Positions 38,077-49,456 of a stretch of 64,000 nt of DNA are shown here, in pieces. Both the position numbers and the translations under genes were made by a program. Where the stretch lies: assembly GCF_958298935.1 (NCBI RefSeq), contig NC_084922.1:9302501-9366500 (forward strand), written 5' to 3'. The DNA comes from Phragmites australis. Taxonomy: Eukaryota; Streptophyta; Magnoliopsida; Poales; Poaceae. A model generated the notes under the pieces. It saw nothing but the letters and a program-made list of their open reading frames with translations. It ran no database searches and had not been told where the DNA came from. Every line of letters starts with the position of its first letter. Within the stretch, counting starts at the first letter, position 1.

Positions 38077-40515
38077 TCACTTGTGCAAGGTCACCGACAT
38101 GGAGATCGTGTCTGGAGGTGTACGCTGCAACCTCCCAAACTGCCTCATAACATGGTTTGAAAGATGGATCTCAACAATGTAGAAGCAAATAAGCAGCAGA
38201 ATAGAACGCCAGTTCACCATGTCCCATGTGCATAAAAGGCTAAGGCTCATGTCTAGGATCTCTGGATGGTCATATGGCTCCCAAGTCACCTGTAAATGAA
38301 AAACATATTACAACAACATCAACTGACATGTGCAAGTATATGAAACAAAAAAGACCCATCCATTTGCACTCACGTGGCTTTGCGAAATGCAGTCAAGCTC
38401 GTTGGTGTAGAAGAGGTACCGGCTGCTTGCATTGTTAGTCACCGACTTGACGTTCTTCCAAAGGAAAATAACGTTCGGCATCGAGCTCTCATCCTCGAAC
38501 TCCCAAACCTATAGTTACAACACAACAAATGACAATTGCAAATGATGGTATAAATAGCAATATAGTAGAAATGAAAATACATACCCCAAGATGAAATCGG
38601 TAGGGTCTACCAATGACAACCGCTCCCACATCCGCACTTGCAGCAGGTACACGTATCCCCCAAGGATGGCATTGTCCCCACGACGCCTGCATGCATCACA
38701 TAGTTGCCGGTACATCCATGCAAGCGTGTTGGATCCCTAACTGTACAACCCGATATTCTCCCAAACCTCGCCAATTATACAAGAACATCCAAAAAATTAT
38801 GTTGCCATTCCCATCTGGAAACAAGTATCCACCAACAAGGTACCACAACCAAAAGCGAGTGTACCTCTCAATGACCCCCTCTACTACATCTTCAGGGCAC
38901 TCCCCGAAGTTGCGAACCAACCAGGCGAAGCTGACACCAAAAGGTTTATTGTCCTTCACATCCTGCTTTGGCTCAAGAGGCCTACTGCCAAGGAAAGCCT
39001 CCACCATGTGGTGTCATCCGGCAGGCTGCACCATCCCACACACAGCCTGCCCGTTCACTAGTAGCCTGAGTATCATGGCCACATCCTGCAGCGTGACATT
39101 GAGCTCGCCGCAAGGGAAGTGGAAGGTGCGTGTCTCTGGCCTCTAGCGGTCCACAAGTACCGTCAGTGTTGCACCATCGAACATTGGTAACCCCGTCGTG
39201 ACCAACTTGGCCAACGGTAAGAAGCCAGGACGCCAAATGTAGGGGGCGTACCTCTCATCCCACCTGAGAGGACTGTGAGTGTGTATCCGAAGAGGTTCCA
39301 GCACCTCGTGTATGCCTCCTTCCGATCTCCCTATAGTAATGCCATAGTATGTTGCTTCACCCTCCGTGTCTTGCCATACAACACCCAGTAAATGGTAAAC
39401 CTAAGTATAGACTTAATTAGAGAGGCAACAGTCGTGTCTGAGTCGGGCCAATGATAGGGGCGATGCGCCGACCAAGATACCTCACCGTGCACTGGGAGTA
39501 CACTTGTTCAGACCTCGCTTACCCACAAGTGTGAGGTTGTTTCATATTTTTGACCTTCCATTGCCGGGCGTCACTTGGAATAAGACGGACCCATACACCC
39601 CATCCACAACCTATCTAGCATTTGATAGTGTACCTCTCCTTCGCATAAGAATGAACCACGTCGTACGGCTTGTGGTGCCGCACTACGTAGTCCCTGAACC
39701 TGAACTTCACTTCGTCAAGACTATCAAATATCGGCCCTTTCTTGATCAACTCCTTCTCACTGTCTCGTTCATTCTCTGTAGACATTAAGCCATTATCACA
39801 TAGAGCTTTCTTGGTCAATAAAATATCCACGTAGCCTGACACCTTGGGCACATCCACACGTACACCCTTCAGTGTCCTCATCTCCTGTCCCGTGTAAATT
39901 CCATTCCATCAAGTCCCCTCCTCATCCTCGCCTACTTATCCTTTCACCACAGCACTCACGTGTCATTGCTCAACACCAGACACATGTTCTACTTCTTCTA
40001 CTTCATCACCCTCATCTTCGACCTCACTGTCCGATGAAAAGATTGGTATTTCCTCAATATTTTCTTGGGCCTCCTCATCCTCAAAAAAACCATCATTGAA
40101 GTCGTTACTTACCATAGCCAAATCAAAGTTATTAGAACCACTAGCAGCTATCTCCTAAACAGAGGCACGAGGTACCTCCGGAACCATAACATCGGCGAGT
40201 TTGGAGACACCTACCACCTCTGGGACAATGTGAAACTTGAGAACCATTCACACAATCCTTGTACAGCTTCCAATCATTCTTTGATGCCAACTTCATGACA
40301 ATATAGTGAGCCCTACCACCTTGGTCAGCATCAAACCTTCTACATACGGTTACATCACATGCATCTACATCAACATTCATAATTGATCTAACCTTAGTAA
40401 TACTTTCATTGAAGTAAGACGGGTTCTCAAATTTTAACACTTGCTACCTCATCTTATCAAACTCACCATTTGCATTAATTGTGCCACCACAAAACATACG
40501 AACAATTCGATCCAT
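38077..40515 (-). pseudogene. MuDR-type transposase N-terminus joined to a plant mobile domain
   Basis: Minus strand, several stops. From 40515: MDRIVRMFCGGTINANGEF; 40440-40141 VRSIMNVDVDACDVTVCRRF and GRAHYIVMKLASKNDWKLYK. At 39881-39615 the MuDR DNA-binding domain: SLDEVKFRFRDYVVRHHKPY, continuing in other frames to about 39290 (RYLGRRIAPII, YGKTRRVKQHTMALL, GDRKEAYTRC). The catalytic domain that should follow is missing. From about 39290 to 38077 the reading is PMD (aminotransferase-like plant mobile domain): TLTVLVDR, RTFHFPCGELNVTLQDVA, SFAWLVRNFGECP, GGYVYLLQVRMWERLSLVDP, HVTWEPYDHPE, HLSNHVMRQFGRLQRTPPD. This is a deletion-fused non-autonomous relic. Confidence 0.8.
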
Positions 40516-40934
40516 CTACACAAACCATCCAAATATTTCACATATACCTTCCAAACTATTCATATATGAAAAAATATTCACCCCATATAGCCTAAACATA
40601 TAACATTTCAAACCCTACACTAGCCATTTCGTCACAACGATTCATATGCCCGGTCAAAATGTAGCATTATACAACAACATGCTTCCATCATACACATTTA
40701 GACTAACCATATATTATTTCATTACCTACACTGAATAAATTGCATGCAACAAAATCTACATGTTACACATGCGTAATAATACATCAATTGCACGATATTT
40801 GGCCTCCTATCTACCCCTAAACGTACTAATTTCATAGATCATCAACTCCAAATTTCTAAACCCTAACCACCATTCAGCTACAAATGCAAGCCAAAATAAA
40901 TGAAGAAACTTGGAGGGAATGGTGGAGTTACCTT

Positions 40935-41341
40935 CCTAGTGTAGTTCCCCACAAAATTCTCTTCGATTTGAGCCAAAAACGCCAGATTTGGTGGAGGAAT
41001 GAGGAGGGGGAGAGAAATGAGGTGGGGGAGAGGATGCGGCAGTTCTGGTGGCTCTAGCTCGAGGAAGAAGAAATGGAGAATGAGAAGAGGGTGGCTGGCG
41101 TGGTGCTTTGTATCGGTCTGAGTCATGCCAACACCTTTGACGTGACTCGGGTGTGCCACGTCGGCTAGGCGTGTAAAGGCGTCGAGGCTGACGCCAGCGT
41201 GGTCGCCTTGGTCACGCCAATGCATATGACATGACCATGTTTGGGAGTCACGCTAGGTACTTTGGCGTGACAAAAGATGCTAGTTCTTATAAATTTAGTT
41301 TCTCACATGCTATTTTTAAAATAATAATTTTAAAAAGGCTT
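40935..41341. repeat. Right terminal inverted repeat of the MULE
   Basis: Inverse counterpart of 32671-32985. Its inner part is the 5' UTR-like region of the minus-strand MuDR/PMD pseudogene. Confidence 0.5.
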
Positions 41342-42285
41342 TATGGTTGGGCATGTACTTACGATTGAATGTTAATGTTTGTGCTTTATAAATTATTGAA
41401 ATGGCCTAATACCATGAAGTCAATATCATGTTGTAAGTTCTTGTTTGATTGGGCATGTACTTCCGTTGGGATTGTTTGATTGGTGTTTAACATTGCCGCA
41501 CTTGTCAGATGTCTCTGAAGAGACCGTTACCACACTTAAAGTTAGAACATCATTAAGAGACTTTCTAAAATCCACCCATTATGTCCTCATATAGGGAGCC
41601 ATATCTAAAAAATTTCTTCCTTACATTTCCTCTTTCTCCAACAGACTCTCTATTTCTTGCCCCCTATACTCTAATAGGTTGGCATTTGCCTTTGGACCTG
41701 AGTTGCAACGAGCCCAAGATAGCCCATCTATAGGTTGGCCCATATGCCGTAGTACCCATTCATCTTCTTCCTCCTCCCCTCGTTACTTTGACCGGCCGAG
41801 TAGCATAATCGGCCATGGTGGCAGCACTATGTAGGCCAACTGGCGGTGAACGGCGGAGAAACCCTTTAGGTGGTCAGCAGCAGCAGCTTCAACGCGTCAA
41901 CATGAACTCAATGGCAGGGTTCCTGGGCGATGGGCCGACCGGAGCATGGCCAACAGTGAGAGTACAGAGGCGACAGTGCACGGCGTGCGAAGGCCTCCTT
42001 GTCGGCGTCAGGCTGGATCCTAGGCGACGCACGTGAAAGACTCTAAGGGACATTGTGCAGCTCACCTCGCTATCAAATTGGAGAGAGGGTCTACAAAAGG
42101 GGCGGCGCAACGGTGAGGGGTGGGGGGTGGTCGCTGGACTTGGGGAAAAAGGGGCGATGGAGTGCTCGGTCGGGCGGGAGATGGCGAAATCGCAACTCGG
42201 AATCAGGCGGTGGCACATCAGCTCCCATGTCGGTGACACTTTGCTCGGTCACTGTGTCCAGAGGGAAATGGGAGGGAGAGACTGA

Positions 42286-42288
<3 letters not shown>

Positions 42289-42325
<37 letters not shown>
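42289..42325. repeat. (GA)n microsatellite
   Basis: About 18 GA units just upstream of LTR B. Confidence 0.95.
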
Positions 42326-42328
<3 letters not shown>

Positions 42329-42399
42329 AGGCCAGGAGAGGATGAGGCTGAGGGACGTCAGGCTGTGGTTGGCCGGCGTGGGTGGTGGCCAGGCCACGC

Positions 42400-45300
42400 T
42401 GTCAGGACCCCAAACCCGGGTTCCCCTGTGCCTCCTGTATCAGTCCCTGGATCAAGTAGCTGATACGCACATAATTCAACAGAATGATATCAAATACATA
42501 CTTCGAATACAATTAAGTAAAATAAATACCTGAAAAGAGAAAAGATGGTCTGGTGGAGAAGAATCCACAGCAGACCAGCCAGGCAGAAGAGCCTAGAGCG
42601 CAGCAGAGCGAAACGGCGATGCAACCCAATGCCACAGGCAACTCGGGTGCGGACGCGACCTTAGACTTCTTCTCTTCGAATTCATCTGGGTTGAGGTTGA
42701 TCTCCAACTCAACAATCTGAAAGCAACAACACTGAGTACGGAAGGTACTCAACAAGTCCTATACTACTTCAAAGGGGTTGATAGATGCATAATAAATATT
42801 TCAAGGATAAAGCTTTACGGCATAGTTTTAAGCGTAAAGCAGGTTTTATGCAAATATCCAGTTATATTCTCCATTGTTAACCTTTTTGAAATAAATGTAA
42901 CAAAGCTTTTGAAAACAAAGGCAGGCATCTTCTGTTGGTATTGAGTATCACCTCAAGTCCCCAACGCATTAGAATGTGACCTGATAGCAAAACTGTCGAA
43001 ATAGTTTTAAAAACCAAAACCAAGGTAACAAGTTGTATCTGGGGGTTTTCAGTCCTGGGAGGGGCTATACCTCACTCCACAGTCCCTTTTATCACATCTG
43101 GTGTACCTCTAGTACCACACAGCTTCTGGCGGATCGAGCCAGGAACCACATCACACGGACATCTAGTCCACACACTCACTCATCAAGACACACGCACCAG
43201 GAGTCTATTCAAGTGAGGTCAATGCTTTGCATGTCCATGACCGTGGACACGGCTATTCGAATAGGTTTACACTCTGCAGAGGTTGTACAGCTTTACCCAT
43301 ACGATATGCTCAGCCTCCAACCGTTGCAAGCGGAGGAGCGAATCATACCGAGACTCTCCAAACACCTTTCCTGCCGGGCTTTTCCACGAGACACGCCAAG
43401 TTCCAGAGCTGCATGTTCCGAAGGTCAGCCTCCATTTTTAAGCCTAAGCCGGTCCCTGAACCTCCAAACAGCGGGACAGATAGACCCCTGGCTGCTCGTT
43501 GCTCTCAGCCTCCTGGTATGATGCCCAACTCAGTCCAGTGAAGGAAAATCAAGTCCTGCCCATACAGGACGCATGGTTGCACGGGGTGTCTAAGCATGAC
43601 GGCGCAAGACTCGGTCCTTAAGCGGCCGGGCTAGGCATCTTCACGGGCAATGAATACCATCATGTAACTCAAGCCCCCAAGAGCATCCTCCCCGGAGGAC
43701 TACTCTACCTGCCCGCGCCAAAACAGTTTTCACCCATTTTTACACATCACCTTTCATGTCCCACACGACATCAAGGATTTCACCACAATCACGGAATTCA
43801 CAACCATCAAGGAATCATGGTATATGAGTTATCATTGATAACAACAAATTGATCTCCGAAGAGAAGTGTTTTAAAAGCAATATCTCCGAGGAGACGTATT
43901 TTAAAAGCGACATCTCCGAGGAGATGTATTCAATCCTAAGCATGCTAGATATCAAGGTGTCGTCTATTGTTAATATATGTAACAACAGGTATTCCTAGGG
44001 TGATATGTATTCTGGATGATAACATGTATGGCATGGCAGTGTTGATAGGGTTAACTACTACAAGTAGTTTGAAAGAAATGCAATATATAGCACATGCGAT
44101 AATAAGTCTGATTTTAGTTGATCATATATATTATTCGAAAACATAGGTTCAATATGATCAAGGAAATAGGACTTGCCTTCTTGAAGGGTCAATTCAAGAT
44201 TGGTCTTGTCGTTCACATCTTTCGGGTCCTTCTTCATCGCTGGATCTTGCCTTCAGTTCCTTCCTCGCGTTCTTGCTTAGAACCATGATTTCGAGCCTAC
44301 GTAGATTAACGACAAAAAGCGCACAACGACTAAGCAATTGAACACCAGAATAAAACCAAATGAAATATCAAAGCGGAAGAAGAACGACGAAGAAAACGAC
44401 GAAAGCTAAACCTAGCGGAAGACGATCGATAACTCTAAGCAACACGAAGCTAGTACACAGAGAATAACGGAATAATCTAGCGAAGCTAGGCTAAGTTATT
44501 AACCTAGTTGTTTTATCAACTTAAGAGAAAACCTGAACAAATCACGATTACTAGGTAAACTCTTATTAGATTAACTGTCGAAGGACGACAACTAGAGATT
44601 CTACGTGTAGGTGAGTGCACGTGTATCTACATAACATATGTGTAATACTTACATTTATATGTATGTGAGCATGTATACATATATGCATAAGTATAACTCT
44701 AGACAATTATAAGTGCTTAAGTGTGGAGATTAAATATTCTAATCTATAACACTAAAACATGGTCGTTTAGCAACTAACCTTAATTACCTAGTGTTGTTTA
44801 ATTACCGCACTAATTAAGTTATACTCTAATGCTATCATAAAAGCATACAAGCAATTAATTAATTAGATTAATCTATCCTTTGAATCTAATTAATTAGATT
44901 ATTCTATCACATTCTAATGACTAATATCTATTTATCTATCATTTACACGAGTTAATTGATTACCTTAATTGAGCTAAGATTAATTGTAAGCCATCACATG
45001 AAATCTCAATTTATTCTTAAACACTTAATTGAAACAACATTTAGTTATTCTTATTAATAAAAGGAATTAATCTGCTTAAGCTAGGTTATCATAAGTGACT
45101 GATCTATGATTACAACCTAAACATCATTATCGAATTATCTAACTTGACGTTATTTATTAAAGGAGAAAATCTAAATCTAGATCAAATACCGCAATACAAA
45201 TAATTACCAAACGAGAAAATTAAACGAACTCCAAAATTTACAAGATTTGGCATGGAGGTAGATTATGATTTTAGAGGAACATTGGCGAAAGAATCGCGGA

Positions 45301-47384
45301 AATCGGAGTTGAATTGGAGGAGTTATAGCGGACGGAAGATCGCCAAAATAGAAAATCCTGGAATTTAGAAAATGCTACTGTTTCGTGAACTCGATCCACG
45401 AGATTTGGTGGGCCGGTGGGGCATACGAGGGTGGTGCACCGTGGACCGGAGAGGGGTTCGGTGCAGTGGGCTCGGTCCACGGGCCGGTGAACCAGGGCGG
45501 CTCGGCTGGAAGGTCCACCGTGGACCGGACGTGTGGACACGCCGGCCTGAGCTGTGGATAAGGTCGGCTGGGCCTTTGGCTTTTCCCGAGCGGCACAGAG
45601 AAGAGAGAGACCGGAGGGAGAGGGAGGCGGCGCCGGAGGGCAGGAGGCGGCGACGCTGAGAGGAAGAGGGGTGGGTGCCGGCGGGAGCTCGGCGGTGGGA
45701 AGAGAGGCCGGCTGGGCTTCTCGGCCGAGTGACGGGCGGCAGCTGCCCGGAGGGAGAAGCAGTGGCGCCAGAGGGACGGCGCGCGTGGCGCGTCAGCGGA
45801 GGTTCGGTGGCGCGACGGGATGCGCGGCGCGGCTGTGCCGGAGTTTGCGCACGGCCGAGCAAGGGGAGGAGGGAGCTGGAGAGGGTGGCGCGCCTGGAAG
45901 AGAGGAGGTTGGCCGGGGCGGTGAAGCGCCGGCGGGCCAGCACACACGACGGCAGCACGTGCGGCGACGCTGCGCGGCCAGAGAGGCGGCGACGCTGCGC
46001 GGCAGATGTGGTCTCGGTCGGGCGGAGCTTGGCCCGGCCGCGCGGAAGAACGAGCAGAGGGGGAGGCTCACCATGGGCTGTCGGCGATGGGAAACGGCGC
46101 GGGACGATGCAGAGGGGTGCGACCGAGCGGCGACGCGGGCGCCACGGCGACGGTGCGAGCGACGATGGGCGCGGTACGGCGACACGAAGGCGGCGCAGGG
46201 CAGCTCGGCGCGACAGCTGGAGGACGTGTGGATGCGGCGACGCGGTGCTGCTGCTGTGCTTGTATGCATGTGTGTGTTTGAGCTCCTGCAGGTGTGTATG
46301 TATGCTTGTGTGTGAGGAAGAGGAGGCTTGCAGGTGAAGGCAAAGGTTAGAGGGGAGGTGATGGCCGGTATGGGAGCACGGCATGGGTGCTGTGATTTGG
46401 TCGGTGCTCAGAGAGAGAGAGAGAGAAGAGTAGGCATGGGAGAAGGAAGGAGAGCAGGGCATGGGCTGGAGAGAAGGAGAGATGAGAGAGAGAGATATTT
46501 GTGTATGAATATCGATTCAAATAAATATATTGATTTGCAAAAGATGTATTTGAATTTGTAAATGAAATATGTGATAATTCAAATAGATGTATTTGAATTG
46601 TATTTGTATTTGCAAGGATTCAAATTGAATAATTTGAATTGGTAATAGGATTTGGAAATATTCAAATTGAGATTGAGTGATTCAATTTGAATGCAATCGA
46701 ATCGAAATGGATTGGTGATAATTCAAATAAATATATTGAATTTGAAGTGGATTGTGTAATTCAATTTGTATAATTTGAATTGGTAATCGGGTTTGGAAAG
46801 ATTCAAACGAATGTATTCGAATTAAATTGGATTGGCATAATTCAAATTAGATTTGAATTAGAAATGGATTTGATATGAGATTCGAATTTGGAACTTGATT
46901 CGAAACGAATGAACTGAGTTTGCGAAGCGATTGAACGGGAAGGCATTTGAATGCACCATGAATGATTTGAACCGCACTCGAATATGAAAATGAGAAGGAT
47001 TTGATTGAAACTGGATTTGGGATATCTGGGATTGAATTCAAACAGGAGTATTTGAATTCGGATCTGAATTGAATTAGGGAATTGCCAAGAAGAATTAAAA
47101 TGTATTCGAATTGAGAAGTATTCAATTCGAATCACCACGCAAAGAACCATAAGAACCAATAAACCAAAATGCATATGATCAATTCATTGCAACGATTAAT
47201 TTAGAACTAACTTGGTGCTTTCTGGAATACTTAGCCAAAATAATATATTTGAATATATACATACAAGTATATATATATCAAATATATACTTCCTTGGTTT
47301 TATACTAGTTTAATAATTAGAAAAAGTTTTAATTTGGAGCGAATTTTTGCTATATTTTTATATGCTAAAATTCAGGGTGTTACA
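42400..47384 (-). mobile_element. Solo-LTR-like insertion B, same family as A, 5.0 kb
   Basis: 4985 bp with TGT...ACA ends and a perfect 5-bp target duplication CACGC at 42395-42399 and 47385-47389. On the minus strand it starts TGTAACACCCTGAATTTTAG and ends GGGGTCCTGACA. Homologous blocks with A occur in the same order (AGTAGCTGATAC; GGAAGGTACTCAACAAG; CATGACCGTGGACACGGC; the final CAAAAATT region). No retrotransposon protein is seen. The GC-rich segment 45400-46500 is open on several frames, the longest 365 codons on minus, but is low-complexity and probably an LTR leader region. Confidence 0.82.
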
Positions 47385-47689
47385 CACGCGGTGACTCGGC
47401 TATGTCCAAGCAACATGAAGGAGAGGAAGGTGCGAGTGGGGGCGCATGTGGAGGAGGGCAGGCGCAGGAGGTCTAGTGCAGCGAGAAGACGGGTGTGGGA
47501 GCAGGATGGAGGATAGGGAGTTGACTCCCCCTCCCCAGAAGTAGAGAGTGGAAGGGGATTGATATGGAGTTGGTAAAAATAGGGAAACAGATACAAAGTT
47601 TGTTGGAGAATGATTTTAACCTATAAATCCCTAAATTTGGCTATAGAGAGCTAAATAAAAAGGCTCTTGGAGATCCTCTTAGCCATAGT

Positions 47690-49456
47690 GTGGTGCCATA
47701 AAAGTCATGGTGAACAAAATAGAGGCCACCCTTTGGCAAAATTTGGTAAGAAAATAAACCTATAATATGCAGAATAAAGGTCTAAGAAAATTCGGTGAAC
47801 AATAGTTACGAAGTTGAAACAAACACATGACTAAGAAACTACGGGTGGCTCCAAAACAAACGGCCTGTAATCTATCGCACCATGATTTACATACCTAAAG
47901 TAAGCGTCATCACAAAGCCAGTAGAAACCTTCAACCCTATCTAGCACCTTTCTGTTCATACCGTAGATGAATATTCCCCCAGGGAAAAACACAGAGCACA
48001 CTTTGCTGCCCTAGTCGATCTGTCCCTCACAAATTCCTGGCTTCTACAGGGCCAAAAGCATGTACTCCCAAGCAAATGCACACAAAACTCTTCACTGCAA
48101 ACTGACTTGCCACCCTTGTCTGATAGCCTCATCTATCCTATCCCACATCTGCAGCACTTTGTTGGCATCATTTGGGGATGATGTCCCCATCATCCCCAAT
48201 CTTATCCTACTTTAATATTAAAATCTATGACTGTCATTTGAACAGAGCTAATGATCTACTGACTTCTACAAGATTGGTAGAGCTACAATGACAGGGCCTT
48301 TCTTAATTATTGATCTGCTACCCAGTTGCCTATGGCATGTTTGCTCCCTACTTACTTGCATGTGCACATCAGACCATCAGTTCGAACTCGTTTAAAATGG
48401 TCATGATTTGAAAACAGTCCAGCAAATGGAGGCAGGCATGAGTTGACAAAGGGTTTGGTGCCTCAGAAAGGGTAAAGAGCATTCATTCTAAAGAGAAGGC
48501 AGCAGCAACAGAGGCTAAAAGAAAGAAAAAAGAGTATGGTCTTGTCATTTGCATTCACCAAAGAGAATCTCGAGATTTGAACATGGGTTCAGCTTTTATC
48601 CCAATCGGTGCGCCCTGCCAAACAACACCGGAGATGTCCATGGTTAGGACTTTGGAGCGAGGATAAAACAAGAGCAGGTAGAATTTTGAATCTTGAGCAC
48701 TTCAACTTGTCGCCTTATCTATCTTGTTGGTGTCAAGGGCAAGATGCTGGATCACAGAGAGAGGGAGAGATGGGGATTAGTAAATCTTGATCCGGAGGTG
48801 CGTACGTTGGGCTTCAGATTAACCCGGGCCTGCCCTAGGTTTACAAACAAATTAACAATACTTGAACAAAACTGGACCAAATAGGCCTTATCTCGTGGGT
48901 TAACTCTTCTGGGGCCCCGATTTCAAGGTTATAGTTGGGTCTTCCATCAGTATATGGGGCTTTGCTTCTAGTCTCGTGTCGTCTCGTCACGGCGTCCTAT
49001 CATTTCGCGCAAAAAGTCCATCTCGCCTCCCAATTATTGCGAAAATCTAATTTTCCTCCATCAAATATAATACTTCATTCATTCAGAAATAGTAGATGTA
49101 TTTTTTTAAAAATCAAATTTTATGTATTTTAACTAATATTTAATTAAATTATAAAAATATCTTATGTATTAAAATTATACAATTAAGTTCATAATTCACA
49201 ACAATTTTTACTATATAAGTTTTATAGCTATAAATAATAAATTTTATGAGAAAACTTTAATCAAAATCCAAATCTAAAGACCGAACTCAAAAGAAATATA
49301 CATACTATTTCTAAACAGATAGAGACCAAACAAGGAATATCCATAACTTTTCAAAACCAAACATATGACCTCCCTAACTGATTTTCACCATGGTTTCCAT
49401 CCTATGTAGCGCTTATGTGGAGCGGTTTTGACACGTTGGCAATACATATACAGTAC
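47690..49456. other. Intergenic region, no gene seen
   Basis: Mixed-composition spacer. Frames are shorter than 66 codons and none has a domain. No RNA gene or repeat ends recognised. Confidence 0.4.

Larger units (their letters stand above)
32671..41341. mobile_element. Long-TIR Mutator-like element carrying PMD and zinc-finger pseudogenes
   Basis: Ends are inverted and similar: left AGCCCTTCTTAAGATTAATA (from 32670) against reverse-complemented right AGCCTTTTTAAAATTATTAT (from 41340). Similarity recurs further in, with AAATCAAAGAGGATTTCACG at about 32945 against AAATCGAAGAGAATTTTGTG on the minus strand near 40960, so the terminal repeats may span about 300-400 bp. GTCACGC/GCGTGAC motifs are scattered in both ends. 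Between them are a decayed zinc-finger gene (+) and MuDR/PMD remains (-). Removing the LTR insertion leaves about 4.7 kb. No clear 9-bp target duplication was found, so the outer limits are approximate. Confidence 0.65.
41550..47682. mobile_element. Possible TIR transposon hosting LTR B
   Basis: Left (41547-41670) TCTCCAACAGACTCTCTAT and reverse-complemented right (47540-47682) TCTCCAACAAACTTTGTAT are inverted, with weaker similarity on both sides of this core. Without LTR B the element would be about 1.1 kb and has no transposase. Ends and target duplication not defined. Confidence 0.35.

Noticed and set aside
45365..46462. 365-codon minus-strand open frame
   Set aside because: Inside LTR-like element B, GC-rich and low-complexity (Ser, Arg, Pro), overlapped by long frames on the other strand and not conserved in sister element A.
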